64,000 nucleotides of DNA from Erodium maritimum (Eukaryota > Streptophyta > Magnoliopsida > Geraniales > Geraniaceae): positions 58,164,803 to 58,228,802 of the forward strand of contig OY997588.1 in assembly GCA_963921825.1 (NCBI GenBank), given 5' to 3'. Every line of letters begins with the position of its first letter. Within the stretch, counting starts at the first letter, position 1. The translations under genes were made by a program, and so were the position numbers. Positions 20,109 through 31,151 of this stretch are shown piece by piece. The notes beneath the pieces were generated by a model. That model did not search any database. It saw only the letters and a program-made list of their open reading frames with translations, and was not told the origin of the DNA.

Positions 20109-22089
20109 TTTTTTTTGATAGGCTAAGAATTTTATTAAGCAATTGTTCTATAAAGCTATAGAACAAAGCAGGAAAGTATCCAAAAGGATCCTTTCCTCAA
20201 ACCAATACAAGCTCCAAAAAGAGCAAAAAACAAGATAAGAGAAAAACAAGAAATGTCTTTCCTATTTCCTATCCGGATTCAAACAGGTGAACCGATTAGA
20301 TACTTGAACAGGAGTTAAAACATGATCCGAAATCGGTTCCAAATACTCCTTGTTCTTCTTGTCCTTGGCATCCTTCTCGAGCGCCAAAGCACAAAGATCA
20401 ACATGTTTGTGGCCAACTTTCGAACTGTGAGTCCAAATACCTATGCTATCCTTTTTGGCAATGTCCACCATAAAACACCCCGTGTTAACTCCTCTATCAG
20501 CAGAGATCTTGGCTCTTGTCTGATATACCACGGTTGGTGGAACATTCACCTTCGAGAGACCCTTCTTTGGACGGCCACGTTTCTTTGGCACCGGTTTTTC
20601 CAAGGCTTCCTTCCAAGGACTTCCTTGAAATCCGACTTCCCGAAGCGGTTCACCAACCCGATGAAGGTTATCTACCACTGGGCCCGAGCTCTTAGAAGCC
20701 GAACCAATAGCTTGCCCAATACGATTAAAGACGGTACCCAAACTTGGTTTGTCATGGGCAAACAATTGTATCTTTTCAAATGGGTTTAAAATCAACCCAT
20801 CCAAAACAGGCCCCCTTACCCTTACTGGATCGGACCCAGCATCACACAGGTCCACTTCAGCTCCAAAACCGCTTGAACGCCCACCAGCTTGACCCAGTGT
20901 CGTCAGAGACACTGTTGCGTCCGGAAGTGGCGAGACACCCGGATTCTTAGGAGATTGAGTCGAAATTGATAACCCATTCGAAATTGGAATACCTCTCGAC
21001 ATCGTTATCCCATGAATCGCGGAGTGAACGGCAGAAACGGGAGTGACAGGAACAGAACGATGCTGGCCGGAATCCTCTCGAGGCGACGACGGAGAGATGA
21101 TCACTGGAGCTGGCTTGGTCTGAAAATCACAAGGAGACTCCTTCCCCTCTACTGGCTGCTGAATCACTTCCCCGGAGCGAGAATCCGGAGCGACTCGCAA
21201 AACAGAGGTAGTGCTCTGTTTTCCAAATCCCACTGATTTCGAGGATGGAACCGGGGAGGAAGTGGCCAATTGAGGCGCTAAACCTTCCAACTCCTTGACG
21301 TCTAATCGATCGAGCTCACCGGATTGAGGTATCGACGCGTCACGTGAAACAGAGCCTATGCTCTGTTTCTCGTTCCCGAATGTCTCATTCACCGGAGAGG
21401 CCAAACGACGCCGAGAAAACGCCACGAACAGTTTGTGTCCTCTCACGAGTGCCCCATTCAGAGCCTCAAATGCCTGGGCTGCAGCCGAAGACGCCGTGAA
21501 TCGGACAAAACCAAAAAACATTCCTTTCCTGTTGGCTTTCTTCACCAATGAAAAGGAGGCGATAACGCCAAACCTAGAAAGCTCAGCCCGAAACCATTCC
21601 TCCGACGACGGATAAGGCAAATTCCGGACGTAAAGCTCCGTCTCGCTCACCTCGTACTGAACCGGGAGACGTCGTCGGCGTCCCACTCGTTTACCCGAGC
21701 ACACTCCGGCCGTCTCCCCATCCTTTGATCCAGCCAAGGGACTGGAGATCGGATCAGGAGCGGCCTCACCTGAAGTCGAACCTCGCTTCTTCGAAGATGC
21801 AGGGCCTTGTTTCTCCGGGCCTTGCTGCTCCGATGTTGCAGAAACCGGGCGAAGCTTCCTGCCCCGGCGACGCCCCTTCTTCTGTGCATCACTGCCATTG
21901 ACCGGATCTGCCTTCACCTTGGACTTAGTCTGAGCCGGATTGGCGTTAGACGTCCGACGACCAATGTCAACTCTTCTCGCAGTCACAGATGCACCTGTAG
22001 CAGAAACTAAGGCACAATACTCACTGTAGAGAGATAGAAATTTCTCACAGAAGGAGAAGAACGGGAGCACCTTAGGGCCGGCCATAGTC
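20109..22089 (-). mobile_element. Retroposed ORF1-only copy with poly(A) and 16-bp TSD
   Basis: On the minus strand the unit begins GACT followed by the ATG at 22085, holds one long ORF, a ~145-nt 3' UTR with AATAAA (20131-20136) and ends in poly(A) (T run 20107-20116). The 16-bp repeat CCTGTTAACTATAATT lies at 20093-20108 and again at 34049-34064, on the far side of the gypsy element that later entered. Before that entry the copy was therefore flanked directly by both TSDs. These are the marks of LINE-type retroposition. It may be an internally deleted LINE keeping only ORF1, or a retroposed host mRNA. Confidence 0.8.
20262..22085 (-). CDS. RRM-domain protein, LINE ORF1-like, 607 aa
   Basis: An uninterrupted 607-codon frame. 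An RRM lies at about residues 149-224, with RNP2 LYVRNL (151-156) and RNP1 KGMFFGFVRF (187-196). The N-terminal third is basic and low-complexity (KKGRRRGRK, GKRVGRRRR). Later residues include an AT-hook-like KKRGRPKKG. RRM proteins with such basic tails serve as LINE ORF1 chaperones in plants, and SIGIWTHSSKVG followed by a conserved acidic-basic tail may match LINE ORF1 C-termini; that link is inference. I chose the ATG at 22085 because the frame extends 35 codons upstream only by reading into the adjacent LTR. The alternative is a retroposed nuclear RNA-binding protein. It is intact, so young or under constraint. Confidence 0.65.
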   Translation of the reverse strand: MAGPKVLPFFSFCEKFLSLYSEYCALVSATGASVTARRVDIGRRTSNANPAQTKSKVKADPVNGSDAQKKGRRRGRKLRPVSATSEQQGPEKQGPASSKKRGSTSGEAAPDPISSPLAGSKDGETAGVCSGKRVGRRRRLPVQYEVSETELYVRNLPYPSSEEWFRAELSRFGVIASFSLVKKANRKGMFFGFVRFTASSAAAQAFEALNGALVRGHKLFVAFSRRRLASPVNETFGNEKQSIGSVSRDASIPQSGELDRLDVKELEGLAPQLATSSPVPSSKSVGFGKQSTTSVLRVAPDSRSGEVIQQPVEGKESPCDFQTKPAPVIISPSSPREDSGQHRSVPVTPVSAVHSAIHGITMSRGIPISNGLSISTQSPKNPGVSPLPDATVSLTTLGQAGGRSSGFGAEVDLCDAGSDPVRVRGPVLDGLILNPFEKIQLFAHDKPSLGTVFNRIGQAIGSASKSSGPVVDNLHRVGEPLREVGFQGSPWKEALEKPVPKKRGRPKKGLSKVNVPPTVVYQTRAKISADRGVNTGCFMVDIAKKDSIGIWTHSSKVGHKHVDLCALALEKDAKDKKNKEYLEPISDHVLTPVQVSNRFTCLNPDRK

Positions 22090-22094
22090 CCTGT

Positions 22095-25003
22095 TGTCAC
22101 GCCCCAATTTCTGCGAACCGAACTCGGGACGCGAACATTTAAAACAAGAACACTTAAAACCTGTTTTGAATAAAACTCTGACATTTCCATTTACTTCTCA
22201 AAAATAATTATAGTATACAATACAAAAACGTCCCAACAAATGGACAAGGTACAACATCCGTCACTAGACTCAACAAAAGTAAAGACCAGACTCCGCTCCA
22301 AGCTCCATGAACTTCAAGAGCTAACCTAGTCCGTCTGATGATCAGTACTTGTAGGAAAAGCAGCTAGGGGTGAGCGTTCGCTCACCTCCACGGATAACAG
22401 ACTGACTATGGCATAATTAGTAGATAAAGCCAGTAACACTAAAACCAAACCCAAACTGACCCACAACCCATTAGTTTCCTCAACAGACTCAACCCTCGAT
22501 AACACCATGTAGACCCGACACAACTATCGACGACCTCCTCAAGGACACGACAGAAAGACTACACAACGCCAAACAAGATCACAAAGGATCGCACACCAGC
22601 TGCTCAGTAACCAATCTCAATCAGGTCAGGGTTCGACCTATCGCAATTCCTCGACACGAAGTCGGATCAGGCTGTCGACCTTTCAAACTCGCAATTCATC
22701 GACACTAAGTCGGATCAGGTTGTCGAACTTTGGAACTCGCAATTCATCGACACTAAGTCGGATCAGGCTGTCGACCTTTAGAACCCGCAATTCATCGACA
22801 CTAAGTCGGATCAGGCTATCGACCTTTGGAACTCACCACCCCAGGTAACCACAATCACAATCACAAGCAAGTTCAATCACACAGGCACTCAAGGCCACTC
22901 AAGACACCTCAGCAGTCAAGACTCGGGTTCAACAACCCCACGGGCACTCACTGCCACTCAAGACACACCAACGGTCAAGACTCGGGTTCAACAACCTCAC
23001 GACACTCACTGCCACTCAAGACACAAAATTAAATACACGGGCTCTCATGGCCACACAAGACACCAACAATTAAAATACGGGCTCTCAAGGCCACCCAAAC
23101 TCAACAATAAATAACACGGACTCTCAAGGCCACCCAAACTCAACAATAAATAACACGGGCTCTCTAGGCCACCCAAACCCAACAATAAATAACACGGGCT
23201 CTCAAGGCCACCCAAACTCAACAATAAATAACGCACAACAACCTCCGGCATACTCGATGCCTCCAACAATCCTAAAATCACTAGTTTCACAAACAACCTC
23301 CGGGCATGGTCATATGCCTCCAGTAATTCAATTATCGCTAAGTTCTCTGTTCCTACGACACTACTAAGTGTCACATGCTTTTCTCTTAAACGCTACAATC
23401 CCGTATCATGCTTTTCTAATAATTAAATAATTCTACTCAACCCACGACACCCCGGTGTCACATGCAATTCTACTATTAACTTTCCCTAATCAGGGCCGAG
23501 ATCCGGCTACTTTTCCCTACCTCGTAAATAGCTCCAAAAGCGCACCACTAAAAACCCGAGATGAACCCAGTCACTCGCCGAGCTTCCCTTTGCCTCGGTC
23601 CGTAGCACGATCTAAAAGGACACAAATTCAAAGTACTTTTAAACTAGTACGAGTAAACCGAAAATTAACAAGGCCGATCACTCACAAACTCCCCAATTAC
23701 TCAACATTGTTGATAAAGGACCCGTAAAGGCCAGATTCGCCCGACATGGCGAATCTGCCCGGATTTTGTTAATTGCCTTCCGGGGCTCCAAAAGCCCCCG
23801 TTTTCGTTTCTACGGTCTTAGAATACTTCAAGGAACCCAACGCAGTTGACGGAATTGAATTCCGACTTCTAAGTCAAATAATTAACGTTTAAAGTTTCCA
23901 AAACCCGTTAATTACAACTTCTCCAAATTAAATCCAAATTTCGATTCGATTAAGAATAAGTGGTCCGGGGGACGTTTTAAACCACCCGAACATTAAAACC
24001 CGAGCAACCGAGCACGTGGGCCCCACCCAAAATACTTGGCCGAGACCCTAGGGTTTGAGGGGGGGCTCGGCCACCATGTGGTGGCCGCTGCCAGCTCCGG
24101 CCAGCCACCTCATGGCCGGCCGGCAACTACCCACGGTGGCCGGAACTCCTCCCGAGCCTCCGGTCACCGGAAAACGTGCCATTAAACCCCCAAACACCTC
24201 TAAAACGTCTCCAACACCTCCCCAACCTCCACACAACCCTAAGTCATTAGTTTTAACAAAACCCTAGCTTTCCAAAATAATCAACACGAGAATCGGTTTG
24301 GATAATACCGTAGAGGAGGATGAGGGGAACGGGATTGCTCTTTGCTTTGAATCGATCCAAGGGCTTGATCAAAAACCCTAGCTCAACTTCCCTTCTTCTC
24401 TCTTCTTCTTCTTCTTCTTCTTCTCCTTCTCTCTCTAAACCCTCTCTTCTTCTTTCTAATTTAATTCAACTAACAACTAACTCCAACTCTCCCTCCTTTA
24501 ACCCTTAGTTTCGGCCAACACACCCTCACCACTCATTTTCCCCCCAAAACTAACACCACCAAGTGTTGCACAAGGGGCAAGGTGGGCCCCACACCTTTTG
24601 GAAATTATCTAGTTGATATTTTCCAATCAGTTTCGCGAGAAACGGACGTTTCGGGCCCCGAACGGGCACTTTTCCCAAGAAATTACGAAACTTGACGGGC
24701 TACAAGGAAACGGCTCAACTAAGACCGTTGCGATGACGACTAAGCTTTTTGGGTCCCAAACGGTCCTCGAGTGGACCAAAACGTCGCTCGATTGACTTTT
24801 CCAGCGAAAAGTCAACATTTCCCAAATTGATCAGAAAGTTGCCCTGAGTCCCCTGGAACTCATTTTGGTCGATAATGGGGTCAACTTAAGTCCGGTATGA
24901 CCCTCGGGGTCAATTTAGGTTAAGTTAAGTGTCTGTCTTAAAAATTTTAAATTTTCCTGTTTTTCGCAGGTTTGAATGACGTTGACCAGAAGTGGTTATT
25001 ACA
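22095..25003 (-). repeat. Gypsy 3' LTR (2909 bp)
   Basis: TGTCACGCCCC...GGTTATTACA in plus-strand reading. It contains four CGACACTAAGTCGGATCAGG-type units (22660-22830), about four GGGCTCTCAAGGCCACCC units (23040-23230), a (CTT)n tract near 24400, the palindrome 22369-22386 and the hairpin 24791-24816. It differs from the other LTR by substitutions and by a deletion of ~27 bp at the place matching 32687-32713. Confidence 0.95.
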
Positions 25004-25016
25004 GTCTACCCCCTTA
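25004..25016 (-). other. Polypurine tract of gypsy element
   Basis: Minus-strand AAGGGGGTAGACTG directly precedes the 3' LTR. The pol stop TAG (25006-25008) lies within it. Such a tract primes plus-strand DNA synthesis. Confidence 0.8.
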
Positions 25017-28000
25017 AAGGAATTTCGTCCGCGAAATTTAAAACAGGCGTACCTCTGGAGTCGAATAGACCGGGATACTTCGCGCGAACCTCGTCCTCGC
25101 GTTCCCACGTCGAATCAGCCTCGTGATGTTTCCACTGCACTCGGACCAAGCGGATAATCTTGCCTCCCCGCAGAATCAGTTGCCATGTGTCCATGATCCG
25201 AACCGGCTGCTCCTCATAGGAGACATCATCAGCCACCTCGATATCAGTCCACTCGATGACGTGGGTGGGGTCTGCGTTGTACTGCCGCAACTGGGACACG
25301 TGGAAGACGTTATGGACTCTCCCAAGCTGCGGTGGCAACGCCAGACGATAAGCCACTGCTCCCACCCTGCCCAAGATCTCTAACGGGCCTATGTACCTCG
25401 GAGCCAACTTGCCCCCGCTGCGCCTGAACCGCACCAACCCCTTCCTCGGGCTCACCTTCAGGAACACGTGATCCCCGACTGCAAACTCAAGAGGTCGACG
25501 CCGCCTATCGGCATAACTCTTCTGCCGGCTCTGCGCGGTCCTCAATCGATCGCGGATAAATGCGACCTTTTCCGTCGTCTCTCTGACAAGATCTGGCCCC
25601 AGCAGACTCTTGTCCCCCACCTCTGCCCAACACACTGGTGACCGACACGGCCTCCCATACAACGCTTCGAAAGGTGCCATCCCGATACTGGCCTGGAAGC
25701 TGTTGTTGTAGGCGAACTCGGCCAACGGCAGGTGGGTCTCCCAAGATCCCCTGAAATCCAGCACACATGCTCGCAGCATGTCCTCCAAGATCTGAATGGT
25801 ACGCTCAGACTGACCGTCTGTCTGGGGATGACGTGCCGTACTGAGTAGAATCTCGGTCCCTAACGCCTTCTACAGGCTCGGCCAAAACCTGGACGTGAAG
25901 CGGGGATCCCTGTCAGACACTATTGACACCGAGACCCCGTGGAGGCGCACTATCTCCTGAATATACAAGTTGCTCAACTTGTCGACCGGGTCTGTCATCC
26001 TCATAGCAAGGAAGTGGGCCGACTTGGTCAACCGGTCGACTACCACCGACACGGCGTCGTTTCCCTTCGGTGATCTCGGTAGTCCACACACGAAGTCCAT
26101 CGTAATGTGCTCCCACTTCCACTGAGCAATCGGTAGTGGCTGTAACAATCCCGCTGGACGCTGATGCTCGGCCTTCACCTACTGACAGACGAGGCACCTC
26201 GACACAAACTCGGCTACTTCTCTCCGCATACCGCGCCACCAGAAGTGTCGTCTGAGGTCACGGTACATCTTGGTGCCCCCCGGGTGCACCGTAAGACGCG
26301 AGTGATGTGCCTCTCGCAACACGTCGTTTCTATAGTTAACCGACACGAACAACCCTCCTCTGTACTGTAGTCCCCAATCTGTACTGATCTCCCAACCTAC
26401 TACCTCGTCGCCGTTGACGACCCTCTCTCTGATCTGTGTCGTCTCAACATCCTCCGTCTGCGCCTCCAACACTTGGGCAAGCAATGAGGGCTGAGCCACT
26501 AAAGAGCACATGGTCATGTCACCCGGGCTGAGCCACTAAAGAGCACATGGTCATGTCACCCGTAACCTCCTCTAGCTCAAGCCCGAACGTGCTCAGCTCC
26601 CCCATCATGTCCCACTCTCGGACAGATATGCTAGTGAGGCTCGGAGCCGACTTCCTACTCAAGGCGTCGGCGACCACGTTCGCCTTGCCCGGATGGTAGT
26701 GTAGCTCGAAGTCGTACTCCTCGAGTAGCTCCATCCATCGTCGCTGACGCATGTTCAGGTCCCGTTGGGAAAATATGTACTTGAGGCTCTTGTGATCTGA
26801 GAACACCTGGAACCCCTCGCCATACAGATAATATCGCCAGCTCTTTAGCGCAAACACGACTGCTGCTAGCTCCAAGTCGTGGGTAGGATAGTTGCGCTCG
26901 TGCGTCTTCAGCTGCCTAGAGCCATAGGCCACAACTCTGCCCAACTGCATCAGCACGCAGCCTAGTCCCTCTCCGGACGCATCACAGTAAACATCATAAC
27001 CGATCCCTCGCTCGGGCACCACTAACACTGGAGCTGTAGTCAGTCGAGTCTTCAACTCCGCGAATGCACGCTCACAGTCATCTGTCTACACGAACCCGAC
27101 ACCCTTGCGCGTCAACTGAGTCATCGGCGCGGCTAGTCGTGCAAAGTCCTGGACGAATCGACGATAGTAGCCTGCCAACCCCAGAAAGCTGCGGATCTCG
27201 AAAACACTCGTGGGCCGTGCCAACTTCGAGACCTTGTCGATCTTCGACGGATCGACCAGGATACCGTCACGGGACACGATGTGGCCGAGGAATCTCACCT
27301 CAGAGAGCCAGAACTCGCACTTCTCCCGGTTGGCATATAGCTGATGCTCGCGCAGTAGTGTCAAAACATCCCTCAGATGTGACTTATGTGCCGCCTCGTT
27401 CTGCGAATATATAAGGATGTCGTCCACGAACACCACCACAAACTGATCTAGATACGGCCGGAAGATGCTGTTCATCAGGTCCATGAACGCTGATGGCGCG
27501 TTCGTCAGTCCGAATGGCATCACCAGGAACTCGTAGTGCCCATAGCGTGTCCGGAATGCAGTCTTTGCGACGTCCCCCTCACAGACTCGCAACTGATAAT
27601 AACCAGATCGCAGATCGATCTTCGAGAAATGGGTCGCCTCTCTCAACTGGTCGAACAAGTCATCGATCCTCGGCATCGGGTATCGGTTCTTCACCGTAAC
27701 CCGGTTCAGCTTCCGGTAATCTATGCACATCCGTAGCTCTGCACTCTTCTTCTTCACGAAGAGTGCTGGTGCTCCCCACGGCGATGCACTCGGACGGATA
27801 AACCCCTTCTGCTGAAGTTCCTCTAGCTGACGCTTCAGCTCAGTCAACTCTGCCGGCGCAAACCTGTAAGGCGTCATCGATATCGCCGCCGTTCCCGGCA
27901 CTAGGTCAATCCCGAACTCCACCTCACGAACTGGTGGCAACCCGCTCAACTCCTCAGGAAATACCTCGGGAAACTCGCATACTACTCTCGGTAACTCCCC

Positions 28001-29890
28001 GTTCTGCACAGCCGGTACTTCCTTCTCTGCGGACAACGCCGACAGGAGGACCCCACTCTTACTCCCCAGAACACACGTCACCTTCGTGCCACCCACTGTC
28101 ACTGTCACTCGTCGCCTGTAGCAATCGATATTGGCTCGGTACCTCGACAGCCAATCCATTCCCAAGATCACATCAAAGGTAGTCATCCCCAATACAAGAA
28201 GGTCACCAGGGCAAGGACAGTCTGCGACTCTAATCTCGCAGGCACGACATACTCTAGTCAACGATGCACCACCCCCAACTGGGGTGTCCAGGCATAGGGG
28301 TGGACTTAACGACTCTAAGCTCAACCCCAACCTCTCAGCACAACCCGACGAAATAAAAGAGTGTGACGCCCCGGTATCAAACAAGAATAAAGCCCATAAA
28401 TGATACAGTAAACACGTACCCTGGATGGTCTCGCGGTACGTGCTCGGTCCCGGGGCTCTGGAGTCGGTGACTGCATATACTCTCCCCTGCGAGGCCTGCT
28501 GCCTCTGACTTGGCGCACTGGCCGCTGAATACCCGTGACTCTGCTGCTGTCTCGGAATCGGTGCGCTCGTAGACGGCTGTGACGGCCTCGGCTGTTGACC
28601 CTGTCGAGGGCGACCTCTGGGCAACTGTACTGTCCGCGACTGCTGCGGTCGCTGCACTGATGTCTCCCCCAATTGCTCGCGGCACCATTCCATAGTGTGA
28701 CTAACCCGGCCGCATCGGTAACAGCTGATCTCGTCAGCCCTCGACCCCGAGCCCTGACCTGTCCGGCTAGTAGCTGGTACTGCCGCGGGTCCTCCCTTCA
28801 CCGGATAGTCTCGCTGTAAGTGGCCTGGCTGCCCGCAGTGATAGCATGACGGCCTCCGCTCTGAGGCGACTGGCCCCACTGATGCCACTGACCCCTGCTG
28901 CCTCGATCCACCCTGATGAGGCGGTAGTCGGAAGAACCCCGCGGTCCGCTGCCTCCGCGAGTCTCGTGAGTCTGACGGCCCTGTAAAACTGATCGGCCGT
29001 GGTCGGACTTCACGGCCCCTGGCTACATCCCTGGCGCCCTGCTCCACTGTAGCCGCGGTGTCCACGAGGTCGGTATACTTCCGCAGTCTCAAGGCGAGAA
29101 CCTGGTTCCGGATGCCCAGCCTCAGTCCTCCCTGGAACCGCAGCCAACGGTTCGTCTCACTCGTCACCATCTCTGGCGCGAATCTGGCCAAGGCTGTGAA
29201 CCTGGCCTCGTACTCTGCTACCGTCATCCCTCTTTGCTCCAGGTCTAAGAACTGCCGATGTCGCTCCAGCCGAGCCGACTCGGGAAAGTACTGCGCCATG
29301 AATACCTCCTGGAATACGCTGTAGTCGTATCCGACCCTGTCCTTCACCCGCCCCCATCAGTGGTAGGCGTTGTCTCTCAACTGATGGGCCGTGAAGGACA
29401 CTCTCCGACGGCCATCCTCGACACCCGATGTGTCCAGGTCTTGTGTGACCTGCTCTAGCCATCGCTCGGCTAGGTCGGGATTCGGCTCCCAGACAAAAAT
29501 AGGTATCCCGAGATTCAGGAAATCTAGTAGCGCTCGGGAGGTATGATCCTCTGTCTGAGCGGCCCTCACCGGGACCGCGGCTGCCTCTGGTGCTGGCGAA
29601 GCCGACTCTCGGCTGGCGATGACCGCCACCAAACTCTGAACGGTCCTGGTTAGCTCATCCAGGGCAGTCATCACTGGAGGGTCCGCGACTGGCGGAACAC
29701 TGAGGGTGCCTGCAGACGGCCCCGCATCACTTCTCCTGTCTTCTCCGACAGGAGTGCCCTGTGCCTCCGCGTAGTCGGCGGGCTCGACGGTTGCCACCCT
29801 CCCTGGTGCCCCTGCTGACCGTCCCCGCCGGCCTCGTGTGGGTGCCTGACCCCGTGTTCCTGATGCTCGTCCGCGCCTACCGCGAGCCAT
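25006..29890 (-). pseudogene. Gypsy gag-pol polyprotein, inactivated
   Basis: One frame from the ATG at 29890 (MARGRRGRASG...) to the stop at 25006. In order: gag; two zinc knuckles near 28700-28860 ([14 protein letters not shown], last Cys replaced by Tyr, and [14 protein letters not shown], intact); protease with [10 protein letters not shown] near 28380; RT with FVDDILIYS near 27410; RNase H with [10 protein letters not shown] near 26985; integrase zinc finger ending CLVCQ and DDE core ([23 protein letters not shown]); and a chromodomain-like end (LVRVQWKHHEADSTWE). Breaks: TGA 29357-29359, TAG 27086-27088, TAG 26179-26181 and TAG 25870-25872, each one transition from Trp or Gln, plus a 37-bp tandem duplication near 26488-26561 that shifts frame between RNase H and integrase. 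Confidence 0.92.
26488..26561 (-). repeat. 37-bp tandem duplication in gypsy pol
   Basis: A unit starting GGGCTGAGCCACTAAAGAGC and ending CATGTCACCC occurs twice back to back, offset 37 bp. Because 37 is not a multiple of three, the pol frame shifts here, just after RNase H. Confidence 0.9.
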
Positions 29891-30179
29891 AATCAGTATC
29901 CTCTGCACGGATACACGCAAACGTTCAGTTTGCGAACTCAAATAAAGACGACAGTTCAAAAGTACTAACGTTCACCCGGTCTAAGCTTACACTAGCGTGC
30001 TTATCACTAAAGCGCCACCCCGCTCAAGCTAAACATACTTTATATAGTATTAGTATATGAGACCACACCGACATACACCACACAAGCGACGACAAACCAA
30101 CCCACACAACGAAACAACAACCACCAAAAGTTTGAAAACGAAACACTGGACCGGGCCGGTAACCAAAACCTGCCGGGCC

Positions 30180-30480
30180 ACATGCCGCGCCGGCTACCAA
30201 CCCTTGCCGGACTGCCTAACGGGCCGGCGTCAAGCCCTTGCCGGACTTCACTCCGGGCCGGCGTCCAGCCCGTGCCGGACTGCTCTCCGGGCCGGCGTCC
30301 AGCCCGTGGCGGAATGCTCTCCGGGCCGGCGTCCAGCCCGTGCCGGACTGCTCTCCGGGCCGGCAACTGAGCCTTGCCGGACCACGTTCCGGGCCGGCAG
30401 CCAGCTGCTGCCGTGCCCCGTTCCGGGCCGGCAGCCAGCTCCTGCCGTGCCCCTTTCCGGGCCGGCAGCCAACTCCTGCC
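30180..30480. repeat. 34-bp GC-rich minisatellite in gypsy leader
   Basis: Units built on CTCCGGGCCGGCGTCCAGCC with 34-bp spacing (unit starts at 30251, 30285, 30319 and 30353), decaying at both edges. It lies between the primer-binding site and gag, in the untranslated leader. Its open frames in several phases follow the repeat and are not genes. Confidence 0.85.
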
Positions 30481-30569
30481 ATTCCCCCTACCGGATCACA
30501 CCAGCGACTCCGAACTCCTAACGATGATGAAATCGCCCCACTCACACCCACTGTGTCTACCCTAGGGTA

Positions 30570-31136
30570 ATCGTAACCCTATCGGCTAATAACGATTCGT
30601 CCACTAGTACGTCGTAGACAACGACTACCCTAAACATAACACTGTAGGACAACTAAAAACCGACCTCAATCAAAACATCAACCGCCAAGGTCAAACAACA
30701 ACAACCACAACACGACGACCCCCGCTCACCGGGCCAACCAAAGTCGAACCTTGCCCACCGGGCCAACCAAAATCAAACATACGCCCCCAGGGCCAATCAA
30801 GTTCACAACACGCCAACAGGGCCAACAATTTTAAAACCTTCACCCTTTCATTTTAAAACTTCGTTCCTTGACATCACGTAGTTACAACCCGGTCCAGGCG
30901 TCCCCGAACCACGTTGTACCGACTTGACATCAACACCGTCACGTCCGACTACAGGAGCGCTCTTGAGTCGACCCGTGACAGTTTATAAACCGTTCACGCA
31001 ACCACACACACACAGCATGCCAGCAACAAAATACTATAACATACGCACAACACAAACAAGACTCAAGACATGACGGGTCTACACTGACTCGACTCTCCCC
31101 CCTAAGTGACGGACAGTCCGAGGTTTGAAACCTCGA
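30570..31136 (-). other. Gypsy leader, non-coding
   Basis: The rest of the leader between the 5' LTR and the minisatellite. Short GGGCCAACCAAA-type repeats lie near 30735-30820. No coding signal seen. Confidence 0.6.
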
Positions 31137-31149
31137 GCTTTGATACCAA
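31137..31149 (-). other. Primer-binding site of gypsy element
   Basis: Minus-strand TTGGTATCAAAGC sits two bases inside the 5' LTR. It resembles TGGTATCAGAGC, the usual complement of the initiator tRNA-Met 3' end, with one mismatch. Confidence 0.8.
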
Positions 31150-31151
31150 GC

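Noticed and set aside
20322..20789. 155-codon plus-strand frame
   Set aside because: It is antisense to the intact 607-codon RRM ORF and shows no motif of its own.
30040..30570. Several long open frames on both strands
   Set aside because: They follow the 34-bp GC-rich minisatellite, which is open in many phases.
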